A stretch of 37,510 bases of DNA from a virus (IMGVR_UViG_3300036761_001330:1-37510); one strand, 5' to 3'. Counted from the first letter of the stretch, positions 1-8,145 are shown. Program-made: numbers and translations. The notes: generated by a model from the letters alone, not told the origin.

Positions 1-1
1 G

Positions 2-430
2 GCTCAGGCGCAGAGTGTTGGGAACGTGGCGCTGATGCAGCATCGCGTGCTGGCGGTGGCGAGCGCGGCTCAGGCGCAGAACGCGGGGAACGTGGCGCTG
101 GGCCTGGCGGGTGTGCTGATCGTAGCGAAGGCGACTCAGGCGCAGAACGTGGGGAACGTGGCGCTGACGCAGCATCACATGCTGGCGGCGGCGAACGCGG
201 CTCAGGCGCAGAGCGCGGGCAATGTGGAATGGATATCGGCGCAGGTGCTGGTGGCAGCGAATGCGACTCAGATGCAGAGCGCGGGCAACGTGACGCTGAT
301 TTCGTATCGGGAATATGTGCTGATGGTGTTATACGTGGCGATGTCGCGCGCGGGCACGAGATACATCCGGAGCGAGCGGGATGAAATCGTGTATATCACG
401 CGAACGCAGACGGCGGACATGGAGCTGTGA
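2..430 (+). CDS. Tail fibre with 22-residue repeats, C-terminal part
   Basis: This is the 3' end of the gene that begins at 36471 and runs off the other edge; the frame is open from base 2 with no start codon needed. It carries four to five copies of a 66-bp (22-residue) repeat phased at about 0, 66, 132, 198 and 264, each with an AQAQ-GNVAL core. The repeats degenerate downstream into a unique C-terminus ending in TRTQTADMEL. The same repeat, in the same register, fills the last 340 bases of the window. The likely role is the shaft of a receptor-binding fibre at the tail tip. The copy number across the junction may be wrong, because identical repeats collapse in assembly. Confidence 0.8.
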   Translation, partial: AQAQSVGNVALMQHRVLAVASAAQAQNAGNVALGLAGVLIVAKATQAQNVGNVALTQHHMLAAANAAQAQSAGNVEWISAQVLVAANATQMQSAGNVTLISYREYVLMVLYVAMSRAGTRYIRSERDEIVYITRTQTADMEL

Positions 431-431
431 A

Positions 432-740
432 ATGGCCGTAAATGAGATCCATTTGAACGATATCGGTACGGTGTTCGAGGCGACAATCATGGACGGCGCG
501 GTCGTGGTGAATATCTCGACGGCGACGACGAAGCAGTTGATTTTTAGGGGGCCGAACGGATCGAGCAAAACGAAGGCGGCGGCCTTTACGACGGATGGGA
601 CGGATGGGAAACTCCGATACGTGACGACAGCGAATGACCTGGATCCGGTGGGTCAATGGAGCTGGCAGGCCTACGTGGTGATGTCGGCTGGATCGTGGCA
701 CAGTGACGTCGCAGAATTTATCGTGTACGAAAATCTATAA
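432..740 (+). CDS. BppU-like baseplate/tail Ig-fold protein
   Basis: A 102-residue protein starting at ATG 432, one base after the previous stop; an earlier in-frame ATG at 381 lies inside the fibre gene and is less likely. The sequence resembles the N-terminal domain family of phage baseplate upper proteins (BppU, DUF2479): a short beta-rich protein with TTKQLIFRGPNG in the middle and a conserved WHSDV near the C-terminus. Such domains attach receptor-binding fibres to the baseplate, which fits its place directly after the fibre gene. The assignment comes from family resemblance only. Confidence 0.7.
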   Translation: MAVNEIHLNDIGTVFEATIMDGAVVVNISTATTKQLIFRGPNGSSKTKAAAFTTDGTDGKLRYVTTANDLDPVGQWSWQAYVVMSAGSWHSDVAEFIVYENL

Positions 741-756
741 TCCCCTTGAAGGGGAT
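740..756. repeat. 17-bp palindrome (PAL), copy 1
   Basis: ATCCCCTTGAAGGGGAT, overlapping the stop of the BppU-like gene. It is one of ten dispersed copies of this palindrome family. Confidence 0.7.
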
Positions 757-782
757 AAGCGAAAAAAGCCGGGAGGCAGAAA

Positions 783-1077
783 ATGGCAAAATGGGCGAAC
801 GACTCAGTGATGGATGCGGCATTTGATTACATTGATCAATGCGACCGGATGTTCGTGTGCTCGGCGCAACCGGCGACCTATGCGGAGGCGTCGGCTACGT
901 ACGATCTGGCGACGGCGACGATGACTGCAGACACCGATTATACGTACGTACATCGCACTCGGCCGGTCAGGTGACACGTCGCTGCGGTACGTGACGACCT
1001 GCACGAGCCAGGCGTTGACCGCGGCCGGCACGGTGGATATTCCGGCGTGGGTGATCACGATCGGCGATCCGACCTAG
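783..1077 (+). pseudogene. Small tail gene, frameshifted
   Basis: The ATG at 783 follows a good ribosome site (GGGAGG). The frame encodes MAKWANDSVMDAAFDYI and then stops at 974 after a nonsense tail. The +1 frame continues the expected product (YIALGRSGDTSLRYVTTCTS, ending at the TAG of 1075-1077 in VITIGDPT). The frames meet at TACGTACGTAC (941-951), where a four-base duplication would explain the shift. Recalled relatives of this small phage tail protein also carry about 20 more residues in the middle, so a deletion may be present too. It is either a genuinely broken gene or a sequence error. Confidence 0.7.
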
Positions 1078-1100
1078 TCAGGTGCGCGCTTGCGCGCAGG

Positions 1101-1117
1101 ATACCCTTAAGGGGTAT
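1101..1117. repeat. PAL, copy 2
   Basis: ATACCCTTAAGGGGTAT, preceded by TGCGCGCAGG and running straight into GTAA/TTA site 1. The same composite recurs at 28554. Confidence 0.75.
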
Positions 1118-1144
1118 ATCGGTAATGGGCGTTAGCGAAACAGG
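1117..1144 (+). promoter_or_regulatory. GTAA-N6-TTA site 1
   Basis: GGTAA, six bases, TTAGC, then GAAACAGG merging into the ribosome site of the glycosyltransferase gene at 1150. Confidence 0.6.
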
Positions 1145-1149
1145 GTGGG

Positions 1150-1845
1150 ATGTCCGTGGACATAGCTGAGGTGCGGGTGATCGTGGGGATGCCGCCGGAG
1201 CGGAATATCCCCGAGCCGGTGTGGTGGCATTTCCTGGCGATCGCGCAGCGGGGATATCCGTTTATCCGCATCCCGCCAGTGCGGATCGATCTGGCGCGGA
1301 ACCTGTTTGCGGTGCATTTTGTGCGGGTGGCGACGGCATACACGCACCTGGTGATGCTGGACATGGATCACGCGCACTGGCCGAATGTGATTGATCGGCT
1401 GCGGGTGCGGGTGGCGGAGGATCCGAGCCGGCTGGTGGTGAGCGGAACATATTTCCGCCGATGCGAGCCGCACGATCCGAACGGCTGGCTGGTGGACGCG
1501 GCGGGGCGGTTCTCGAATCCGCTGGAGATGACGCCGGGGGTGTACCGGCGGGACCGGCTGGGGCTGGGGTGCGTGATCATTGCGCGGGAGGTGTTCGAGC
1601 GCATCCCACCGCCGTGGTTCGCGTTCACGTACGACGCGACGAATTGGGAGCGGGGGTTCGACGGGCACGGGGAGGACATTTATTTCACAGAGCTCTGCCA
1701 GAAGTACGGGATCGCGTGCTGGCAGGACGTGAGCATCGAGTCGCCGCACCTGGTGAATGGGTGGGTGACGCGGGAAACATATCTCAAATTCATCGCGGAA
1801 CATCCCGAGCAATTCGAGGAAGTTCCAATCGAGCAGGAGGCTTGA
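1150..1845 (+). CDS. GT-A type glycosyltransferase
   Basis: A 231-residue protein starting at ATG 1150 after GGGTGGG. It has the layout of small phage and bacterial GT-A glycosyltransferases: an N-terminal nucleotide-binding half, a DxD metal/nucleotide-sugar motif in VMLDMDH (about residue 76), and an acceptor half with a GHGEDIYF segment (about residue 176) like the ED-rich region of family-2-type enzymes. It would transfer a sugar from an activated nucleotide sugar. Lying between tail genes, it may glycosylate a virion protein or the host surface; the target is not visible. It is followed with almost no gap by the tail tube gene, so it is part of the tail operon. Confidence 0.75.
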   Translation: MSVDIAEVRVIVGMPPERNIPEPVWWHFLAIAQRGYPFIRIPPVRIDLARNLFAVHFVRVATAYTHLVMLDMDHAHWPNVIDRLRVRVAEDPSRLVVSGTYFRRCEPHDPNGWLVDAAGRFSNPLEMTPGVYRRDRLGLGCVIIAREVFERIPPPWFAFTYDATNWERGFDGHGEDIYFTELCQKYGIACWQDVSIESPHLVNGWVTRETYLKFIAEHPEQFEEVPIEQEA

Positions 1846-1846
1846 C

Positions 1847-2845
1847 ATGCCAGGGACGAAAAAACTACGCAAAATTCAGATAGGCCGTGAGAACACGAGC
1901 GGCGATGCGGTCGTGGCGACGACGATCTGGCGCGGGCTGGGGGTGGCCGAGGATCTGCGCAAGGTTGAATTTGTGGATGAGGACATCGGATACCTGAGCG
2001 GGGTGGATCGGACGTGTACGCCGCAGGTGCTGGCGGGGCTGGCGATGGAGGCAGTGCCGGCGACGTTCGAGCAAATCCTGCACATCCTGGAGGCAGGCAT
2101 CAAGACCGCTACGCCTACGTCGGATGGGACCGGGACGGGCATGATCTATGCGTATGCTTTCCCGACCACGGCGAAAAACACGATCAAGACGTACACCCTC
2201 GAGGCCGGCGATGACCAGGCGGCGGAGGAGATGGAATACTGCTACGTCGAATCGTTCAAGTTGAGCGGCAAGGTCGGCGCGGCGCTGATGATGAGCGCGG
2301 AATGGCGCGGGCGGCAACTCTCGACGACGTCGTTCACGACCGGGCTGAACCTGGTGCCGGTCGAGGAGATTTTATTCTCGAAGAGCACCATCGCTATTGA
2401 CGCCGTGTCTGGCTCGATCGGGGCGACGGTGAAGAGTAGCACGCTGCTCTCTGCTGACCTGGATGTGAAAACCGGGTGGACGCACGTGTTCACGGGCGAT
2501 GGGCAGCTCTATTTCACATTTACCAAGTCCACTGAGCCCGAGGTGACTCTGGATGTCACGTTCGAGCACGACGCGACGAGCGTGGCTGAGAAGGTTCTCT
2601 GGCGAGCGCAGACGCCGCGGCTGATCCGGCTCAAGATCCAGGGGAGCGCGCTATCGAGCGCGGGGACGACGTACACGTACAAAACGTTGATCGTTGACCT
2701 GGCCGGCAAGTGGGAGAAATTTTATAAAGTCGGCGAGCAGGATGGGAATGACATCATCGAGGCGAAATTCCGGGGGCGCTATAACACGACCGGGGCGCTG
2801 TTCGCCGCGGTGACCGTCGTGAACGAGTTGGCGTCGGCGCCATGA
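1847..2845 (+). CDS. Major tail tube protein
   Basis: A 332-residue protein with a strong AGGAGG site before ATG 1847. It is predicted to be mainly beta-strand, has no signal peptide, and ends in an Ig-like or insert-rich C-terminal part (residues about 180-330). Its place immediately before an overlapping G/GT-type chaperone pair and the tape measure gene is the standard siphovirus order for the tail tube subunit. It would polymerise as stacked hexameric rings around the tape measure. The call rests on length, composition and context rather than a motif. Confidence 0.8.
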   Translation: MPGTKKLRKIQIGRENTSGDAVVATTIWRGLGVAEDLRKVEFVDEDIGYLSGVDRTCTPQVLAGLAMEAVPATFEQILHILEAGIKTATPTSDGTGTGMIYAYAFPTTAKNTIKTYTLEAGDDQAAEEMEYCYVESFKLSGKVGAALMMSAEWRGRQLSTTSFTTGLNLVPVEEILFSKSTIAIDAVSGSIGATVKSSTLLSADLDVKTGWTHVFTGDGQLYFTFTKSTEPEVTLDVTFEHDATSVAEKVLWRAQTPRLIRLKIQGSALSSAGTTYTYKTLIVDLAGKWEKFYKVGEQDGNDIIEAKFRGRYNTTGALFAAVTVVNELASAP

Positions 2846-3117
2846 GCGAGATCCATCTGCACGTGACGAAGGAGCGGCTGGACGAACTGCTGCTGGACGA
2901 GGTGATCGCGCTGGAGGAGCCGCAGGCGGCGTCGGCGCGGCAGTTGCGGGATGCGGTGGCGCGGTTCGTGGTGGATGACAAGGGCGCGTATCTTCCGGCG
3001 ATCGAGGCGAAGCGGGCGCTGGGGCACGTGACACAGGCGAGGTTCGTGGAGATCGCGCACGATCTGTTTGCGCAGGTGCGAGGTCTGGCGGTAAACCCTC
3101 CGAAGCCCGGCGAATAA
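2842..3117 (+). CDS. Tail assembly chaperone (G-like)
   Basis: A 91-residue protein whose ATG overlaps the tail tube stop by four bases (ATGA), implying translational coupling. It is charged and helical, without membrane segments, as expected for the short tail assembly chaperone that binds the tape measure protein before tail polymerisation. Near its 3' end lies a -1 slippery heptamer at 3093-3099 that gives the longer fusion described in the next entry. Position and length match lambda gpG-type proteins. Confidence 0.8.
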   Translation: MSEIHLHVTKERLDELLLDEVIALEEPQAASARQLRDAVARFVVDDKGAYLPAIEAKRALGHVTQARFVEIAHDLFAQVRGLAVNPPKPGE

Positions 3118-3311
3118 CGTCGGGGCAGGCGGTGGGTTGGATGATGGCGCTGATGCTGGCGGAAAAGTGGGGGTGCCCTCCGTGGGAAATTCTCGATATG
3201 CGCGCGCCATCACCTGGCGCGCGTTTGTTGTGGAGGATGCGTTGGCTGGAGTGGCAGGGGATGAGGACGGATGCAACAATGAAACGGGAGTGGGGGCCGG
3301 AGTGGGATTGA
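2842..3311 (+). CDS. Chaperone fusion made by -1 frameshift (GT-like)
   Basis: Reading shifts back one base at AAACCCT and continues in the -1 frame to the TGA at 3309-3311, giving about 156 residues: 86 from the upstream frame and 70 from the downstream one. The downstream part is open without its own well-placed start and encodes TSGQAVGWMMALMLAEKWG and a Trp-rich tail, like the T domain of lambda gpGT. A separate 64-residue frame over the same stretch (3137-3331) has no supporting features. The fusion is expected to be made at a low ratio and to contact the tail tube protein. Confidence 0.75.
3093..3099 (+). other. Programmed -1 slippery heptamer
   Basis: A AAC CCT in the zero frame fits X XXY YYZ exactly. 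Slippage moves both tRNAs to AAA and CCC. It lies 16 bases before the zero-frame stop. Confidence 0.75.
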
Positions 3312-3323
3312 CGAGGGGCGAAT

Positions 3324-3746
3324 ATGAGTGAGGAATCGCTGGCTACCAAAGCATATTTGGAGAAAATCAGGGCGCACCTTGAACGCGCAGACGCCACGCT
3401 CACTTACCTGGACACGGCATTTGACGCGGCTATCTCTCTCGTTGACAATCCTCCGGTAGGCGCGCTGGTCGCGTGTTTCGAGCCGTTTCTGTGCATTCTT
3501 CCGCTCGCTCCGCTGGAGAAAATCATGGCGTGTCTGGCCAGCGGCGGGCTGGTGTGCGCCATCGTCGGCACCAAGGCGCAGTGGTTGGCTTCGGCATCCA
3601 GCTCGCGAGGCGCTGTGCGCATCGTCCAGATCATCGAGTGCAACGCGGATGAGGCAAAAGTTATTTATTCGGGCGGGAAAGTTGAAGTATTGAAATTGCC
3701 GGCCAAGATAATTCTTGGCGGGTGTCTGTTCTGGGTGGGGGGATGA
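3324..3746 (+). CDS. Hypothetical protein in tail module
   Basis: A 140-residue protein with GAGGGGCG before ATG 3324. The N-terminal 45 residues are helical and charged. A hydrophobic central stretch (about residues 44-80, with several Cys, Pro and Leu) could be one or two membrane segments. A basic beta-rich C-terminus ends in ILGGCLFWVGG. I do not recognise the family. It sits between the tail chaperones and the tape measure. A minor tail or tail-assembly role is possible from position only. Confidence 0.65.
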   Translation: MSEESLATKAYLEKIRAHLERADATLTYLDTAFDAAISLVDNPPVGALVACFEPFLCILPLAPLEKIMACLASGGLVCAIVGTKAQWLASASSSRGAVRIVQIIECNADEAKVIYSGGKVEVLKLPAKIILGGCLFWVGG

Positions 3747-3779
3747 TGGGCCGTCCCGGGGCGCAACGCAGTCCCCAGG

Positions 3780-3796
3780 ACACCCTCAAGGGGTGT
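3780..3796. repeat. PAL, copy 3
   Basis: ACACCCTCAAGGGGTGT, directly joined to GTAA/TTA site 2. The preceding bases CCCCAGG also occur before the copies inside genes at 21801 and 23862. Confidence 0.7.
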
Positions 3797-3823
3797 ATCG
3801 GTAATGTCTCTTCCCTGAATAGG
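3796..3823 (+). promoter_or_regulatory. GTAA-N6-TTA site 2
   Basis: TATCGGTAAT, spacer, then TTCCCTGAATAGG; eight bases before the tape measure ATG. Confidence 0.55.
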
Positions 3824-3830
3824 ATCAATC

Positions 3831-5291
3831 ATGGCTGAATCGAGCGAACTAAAAATTATCATCACCGCCGACGACCGGGCAAAGGATGTGCTGGCGGGAA
3901 ATAAGAAATCGCTACTTGATCTGGGCAGCCTGGCGAGCGGCGCGCTCAAATTCGGGATGGTGGCCGGCGCGGCGGGCGTGGCCGCGCTCGGGGCTGAACT
4001 TGTTGCGAGCGTGGGCGCGGCGGGCGATGCTGAATTGGCGCAGGCGGATCTGGCGGCGGTGCTGGCGAGCACGAAGGGCATCGCCGGGCTGACGGCGGGC
4101 GAATTGAATCAGATGGCGTCCGGTTTGCAGGACGTGACGCGGTTCGAGGATGATACGACACTGCGCGGCGAGGCGATGCTGCTGACGTTCACTAACATTG
4201 GGCGCAACGTGTTCCCGCAGGCGACCGAATCCATGCTCGATCTGGCGACGAAGATGGGGATGGACGTCGGATCGGCGGCGATCATGCTGGGCAAGGCGCT
4301 GAATGATCCAATTGCGGGGGTGACGGCGCTGCGGCGGGTCGGGGTGCAGTTGACGGATGCGCAGGAGGCGCAGATCAAGAGTCTGGCGGCGCTGGGCGAC
4401 GTGGAGGGCGCGCAGAAGATTATCTTGGGTGAACTGCAGACGGAGCTCGGCGGGGCGGCCAGGGCGGCGGGCGATACGTTTCCTGGCAAATTGGATATTC
4501 TCAAAAACAAGTTTATGGACATTCAAGAGAATATCGGGGGAGCGATGCTGCCGGGGCTGACATTGCTGGGAGATAAATTGATTGCGGTGTTGAATCAGCC
4601 GGAGGTGCAGGCGGCGATTGCATCGCTCTCGAAGTGGCTGGCGGATGAATTGCCGAGGGCGATTGATTGGGGAGTGAAGTTGCTGGGCGAGTTGCAGGAG
4701 GGCGGTTTGTCGGGCGTGCTGACGAGGGCGAAGGCATGGAGCGAGAATCCGGCGACACAGGCATATTTGCAGTCGGTCGGGGCGCAGATCGGAAAAGGAA
4801 TCGTAGAGGGCGTGAAATTCACGATGACGAATGCGCCGGTATGGGCATCGCTGGCAGAGGAGATGGGCCAGGTGATGGCTCCACTTTTGTGGACGGTCTT
4901 GGGAAGTCTGGCAAGAGGCGTAGCATTGAGCCTTTACCAAGGTTTCGGTCTCTCGGCTGAAGAAGCGGAAAAGAGAATATCGAGCTCTCTCGGCGCGAGA
5001 ATATTCGGCACCCAAACTCCGGCAGGATATCAATTCGGCGGGGTGGTGCCGGGGGCGCTGGGCGCGCCACAGTTGGCGATGGTGCACGGCGGGGAGATGA
5101 TTGTGCCGACAGGGGAGAGGGCGAGGACAAGCCTCGCCCCTACAGCGGGGACGGGGGGCAGTAGCGGTAATATGACTTTCATTTACAGCCCACAGTTCAG
5201 CATGGCGGACGAGCGTGAATTCCAGACGAGGATCGCGCCGATGCTGGATCGGTGGTACGCGGATGCACGCCGGCGGCGGGTGGTGGCCTGA
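3831..5291 (+). CDS. Tail tape measure protein
   Basis: A 486-residue protein with an alternating Ala/Gly-rich hydrophobic stretch near the N-terminus (about residues 32-70), typical of tape measure proteins, followed by a conserved tail-length domain (RFEDDTTLRGEAMLLTFTNI, GKALNDPIAGVTALRRVGVQL) and a long helical body. With the usual 0.15 nm per residue this predicts a tail near 70 nm. Around residue 430 the 25-bp repeat is read in-frame as ERARTSLAPTA, inside a Gly/Ser-rich low-complexity region that seems to tolerate it. The C-terminus reads into the hub gene by a one-base overlap (TGATG). Confidence 0.9.
   Translation: MAESSELKIIITADDRAKDVLAGNKKSLLDLGSLASGALKFGMVAGAAGVAALGAELVASVGAAGDAELAQADLAAVLASTKGIAGLTAGELNQMASGLQDVTRFEDDTTLRGEAMLLTFTNIGRNVFPQATESMLDLATKMGMDVGSAAIMLGKALNDPIAGVTALRRVGVQLTDAQEAQIKSLAALGDVEGAQKIILGELQTELGGAARAAGDTFPGKLDILKNKFMDIQENIGGAMLPGLTLLGDKLIAVLNQPEVQAAIASLSKWLADELPRAIDWGVKLLGELQEGGLSGVLTRAKAWSENPATQAYLQSVGAQIGKGIVEGVKFTMTNAPVWASLAEEMGQVMAPLLWTVLGSLARGVALSLYQGFGLSAEEAEKRISSSLGARIFGTQTPAGYQFGGVVPGALGAPQLAMVHGGEMIVPTGERARTSLAPTAGTGGSSGNMTFIYSPQFSMADEREFQTRIAPMLDRWYADARRRRVVA
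5119..5143. repeat. 25-bp palindromic repeat (R25), copy 1, inside tape measure gene
   Basis: GGGCGAGGACAAGCCTCGCC followed by CCTAC. It is one of nine copies and the only one wholly inside a clear gene. It keeps the reading frame and adds Arg-Thr-Ser-Leu-Ala-Pro. Confidence 0.85.
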
Positions 5292-6805
5292 TGTCCAGAT
5301 ATTCGACGCGGTTGTATTCGACGTTTCTGTATGGAATTCAATATCCGAAGGTGATCTTGCTGATCGATTGGGACAACGACGGGACGTTGGAGGCGAATGA
5401 ATCTGATCGGGTGCGGCGTATCTCGATCACGCGCGGCCGGCCTGGATTGTTCGAGTCGGATCAGTTCGCGCGGATGCGCGTGGGTGAGTGCGAAATTGTG
5501 CTGGACAACCACGACCGGCGATTCGACCCGTGGTATGCATCATCGCTATTGCATCCGAACGTTGCGCCAGGACGCGAGATGCAGTTGAGCGTGCAGGTGG
5601 ATGGAACCGACGAGTACGCGATGTTTCGGGGGAAGCTGGATAATATCGAGTCGTCGCGGCAGAGCAGCGATCCGGTTGTGACGCTGACGGTGAGCGACGG
5701 ATGGCGATTGCTATCGGATCGGAATGCGACGCTGGCGCTGCAGACGAATGTGACGACGGACGTATTACTGGGGGCGGTTCTGGATGACGTGGGATGGCCA
5801 GTGGCGTGGGGACGCGACCTGGCGGTGGGGAGTGATATCATCCCGTGGGCGTGGGTGGAATCGAGGGCGGCTTATGATGCGATCCACGACATGGTCGAGA
5901 GCGAGATGGGGTTGGCGTTCGTGGGCGCGGATGGGAAATTCAATTTTGTGTCGCGCTCGGAACTGATGCTGGAGGCGTCGGCTTTCACGCTGGATCAGGC
6001 GCAGGTGGGGCGCGAGCCGATGGTATCGAATCCATGGGAATTTGTGAAAAACAAGGTCAGCGTGAAGGCATTTCCGCGCAGGCTGAGCAACGAAACGGAG
6101 ATCTGGCGTCTCGAGGAGACGCGGCTGGTGAATCCCGGACAGAGCGTGACAATATGGGGGACATTCCGGGACAGCAATTATAATTCGACAATCGCGCAGA
6201 ATGTGGTGGCTCCCGTGGCCACAACGGATTACACGATGAACTCGGAGAGCGGTGGGGGCGGGGATGACCTGACGGGGAATTTCACGGTGACGCCATCTGT
6301 GTTCGCGGGGAGCATCAAATTGGTGGTAGTGAATACGGGGACGGTGTCGGGGTACATTACGCTGCTGAAGGTGCGGGGGAGGCCGTTGGAGTTGCTGAGC
6401 GTGGCGGCGAGCATTTCGGAGAATGCCAGCAGCCAGCTTGCATATGGCAAGCGGCAATTGACGCTGGAGCTCGAGTTCCAGCAACAGACGGCCGTTGCGG
6501 TGGACATGAGCGATTGGCTGGTGCATTGGTTGGCGAGTCCGTTGCCGATGTGTACGGTGGAAATCGTGGATCGCCTGGCGCTGCAATTGGGATACGACAT
6601 CGGGACGGTGTTGACGTTGACGATGGCATACCTGGGATTGAATCATCGGTTTCGGATCGGGCAAATTCATCACGAGGCGGAGGGGCCGTTTCAGGTGTGG
6701 CGCACGCGGTGGACATTGGAGCCGATCGACCAGATGACGAATTATTGGCAGCTGGGTGTGACGGGGCACGACGAGTTGGGGGTGAACACACGGCTGGCGT
6801 ATTGA
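5291..6805 (+). CDS. Tail hub / distal tail protein
   Basis: A 504-residue protein starting at ATG 5291, overlapping the tape measure stop by one base; an upstream in-frame start at 5252 lies inside the tape measure gene and is rejected. The N-terminal part (WDNDG, then GECEIVLDNHDRRFDPW) resembles phage tail hub or baseplate proteins that follow the tape measure gene, and the middle has the beta-rich repeats of gp27-like or Tal-type hubs. No peptidase or lysozyme motif is seen. It likely closes the tail tube distally and anchors the fibres encoded downstream. Confidence 0.7.
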   Translation: MSRYSTRLYSTFLYGIQYPKVILLIDWDNDGTLEANESDRVRRISITRGRPGLFESDQFARMRVGECEIVLDNHDRRFDPWYASSLLHPNVAPGREMQLSVQVDGTDEYAMFRGKLDNIESSRQSSDPVVTLTVSDGWRLLSDRNATLALQTNVTTDVLLGAVLDDVGWPVAWGRDLAVGSDIIPWAWVESRAAYDAIHDMVESEMGLAFVGADGKFNFVSRSELMLEASAFTLDQAQVGREPMVSNPWEFVKNKVSVKAFPRRLSNETEIWRLEETRLVNPGQSVTIWGTFRDSNYNSTIAQNVVAPVATTDYTMNSESGGGGDDLTGNFTVTPSVFAGSIKLVVVNTGTVSGYITLLKVRGRPLELLSVAASISENASSQLAYGKRQLTLELEFQQQTAVAVDMSDWLVHWLASPLPMCTVEIVDRLALQLGYDIGTVLTLTMAYLGLNHRFRIGQIHHEAEGPFQVWRTRWTLEPIDQMTNYWQLGVTGHDELGVNTRLAY

Positions 6806-6836
6806 GGAATGTGGAGGGTGGAGGGTGGAGAGTGGA

Positions 6837-6861
6837 GGGCGAGGACAAGCCTCGCCCCTAC
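6837..6861. repeat. R25, copy 2
   Basis: Exact copy in the 122-base gap after the hub gene, preceded by a short GGAGGGT-rich purine run and followed closely by GTAA/TTA site 3. Confidence 0.85.
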
Positions 6862-6868
6862 AGGGCGG

Positions 6869-6894
6869 TATCGGTAATAGTGATTTGCACAACA
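6869..6894 (+). promoter_or_regulatory. GTAA-N6-TTA site 3
   Basis: TATCGGTAAT, spacer, TTTGCACAACA. Its right end runs into PAL copy 4, about 50 bases before the gene at 6928. Confidence 0.55.
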
Positions 6895-6908
6895 CCCCTT
6901 AAGGGTGT
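6892..6908. repeat. PAL, copy 4
   Basis: ACACCCCTTAAGGGTGT, inverted relative to copies 2 and 3 and joined to the right arm of site 3. Confidence 0.7.
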
Positions 6909-6927
6909 CCTGGGGACAGGGGGATGA

Positions 6928-7473
6928 ATGGATGCTCAGGATCGAATCATTTGGGCACGGACGGGGAGAGGCGCGCGGATCGGGACGGCGTTCGATATGG
7001 TCAGCGCGCTGCGCAAGGCCGGCCCAACGCTGACGCTGACGGTGTGGTTGATGCGCCAGGCGCACGAGGTGGGGTTTGATTTCGATCCGCGCACGCGGGG
7101 GAGCATCACGGCAGAGATCAATCACGGGCGATGGATCGCGCGGTGCGGGTGCGGCGGGGCGGAGGATGTGTCGCCGGCAGAGCCGGTGTTCTATTGCCTG
7201 AGCTGCGGGAACGCGGAGAATGATGGACGCGTGATGAAGGCGGAATTTCCTGATCAGCGGGAGCAGATCGAGGATGAATTGATCAAGCGGACGGATATGG
7301 CGACGCGAAATTGGGCGCCGGGGGAATCGGCGGATGAGCTGGCGTGCGAGAATGTGGAGCACGGGGTATCGCCATCGAGCGAGGTTGGCACGATCAATTT
7401 GTTTGACGGCGTGGACGATGCCGAGGCGCGGTTGGCAGGGCAGGCGTTGAGGAAGAGAAGGAAGGGCAGGTAA
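6928..7473 (+). CDS. Zinc-ribbon tail-module protein
   Basis: A 181-residue protein with AGGGGGATGA before ATG 6928. Residues about 72-95 hold four cysteines in a CxC and CxxC arrangement (RCGCGG ... FYCLSCGN), a probable zinc ribbon, after a conserved GRWIARC. The C-terminal half is acidic and then ends in a basic KRRKGR tail. The function is unknown. It is placed between the hub and three collar-fibre genes, so it could be a connector or an adhesion component. Confidence 0.6.
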   Translation: MDAQDRIIWARTGRGARIGTAFDMVSALRKAGPTLTLTVWLMRQAHEVGFDFDPRTRGSITAEINHGRWIARCGCGGAEDVSPAEPVFYCLSCGNAENDGRVMKAEFPDQREQIEDELIKRTDMATRNWAPGESADELACENVEHGVSPSSEVGTINLFDGVDDAEARLAGQALRKRRKGR

Positions 7474-7512
7474 TGGTATTGGGTAGTGGGGATTAGGGAT
7501 TGGAGATTGGGG

Positions 7513-8145
7513 ATGAGCTGGACGGCGCCTGCGACGAGGACGACAGGGATGATGGTGACGGCAGCATTGTGGAATGTTGCGGTCGTCAATAATTTGTTGT
7601 TCCTGGGATATAGCCACGATCACACCGGGGATGCCGGGGATGGGGCGACGCTGGCGATGGCGCCGAGCGGGATGATCGGCATGTTTGATGTGGCGTGCCC
7701 GAGCGGGTGGACGCGCGTTTCTGCGTGGGACAATAAATTCATTCGGGGGGCGGCGACTTACGGCGGAACGGGCGGATCGGCGACGCATACGCACTCGGGC
7801 CCGAGTCACACGCACAATACGACGGATCACACGCACATTGATGCCACGCATAGCCATACGTCGCCGAGTCACACGCACCTGGGACCGAGCCACGATCATT
7901 TCGCCGGACATTCTCATTATGGAGTGATGGCCGACAATGGAGACACTGCCATCGCGTTATATGTGAGCATGTATGGAGACCCTGCGACTGGAATAACGGG
8001 ATCAGGCGGGGCTGGGGTGACCGAGGAGGAGACAGCTGGAACTTTATCCAGCGGGGCTGGGACGAGCAGCGCGGGAACGGGCACGACAGGGATTGAGGAC
8101 TCGCTGCCGGCATACGCGGGGATTGTCTTTTGCGAGAGGGATTGA
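7513..8145 (+). CDS. Tail collar fibre, His-rich, paralog 1
   Basis: A 210-residue protein starting at ATG 7513, after GATTGGGG. It has a conserved N-terminal attachment segment (TTGMMVTAALWNVAVVNN, then GYSHDHTGDAGDG), a phage tail collar domain (CPSGWTRVSAWDNKFIRGA), and a central run of HTH and HxH motifs spaced about every eight residues. It ends in the short hydrophobic trimer tip LPAYAGIVFCERD. HxH runs in T4 gp37 coordinate iron along the trimer axis, and the same is likely here. It is the first of three tandem paralogs. Confidence 0.8.
   Translation: MSWTAPATRTTGMMVTAALWNVAVVNNLLFLGYSHDHTGDAGDGATLAMAPSGMIGMFDVACPSGWTRVSAWDNKFIRGAATYGGTGGSATHTHSGPSHTHNTTDHTHIDATHSHTSPSHTHLGPSHDHFAGHSHYGVMADNGDTAIALYVSMYGDPATGITGSGGAGVTEEETAGTLSSGAGTSSAGTGTTGIEDSLPAYAGIVFCERD

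Noticed and set aside
3137-3331. 64-codon frame downstream of the G-like chaperone
   Set aside because: The -1 frame over the same bases encodes the expected T-like domain and is joined by a slippery heptamer.
3912-5087. Long minus-strand open frame (391 codons) opposite the tape measure gene
   Set aside because: Arg/His/Pro-rich antisense shadow of GC-rich coding DNA, no ribosome site. Similar minus frames at 5765-6895, 6742-7917, 14123-15280, 17459-18709, 25271-26308, 26560-27882 and 30608-31831 were dropped for the same reason.
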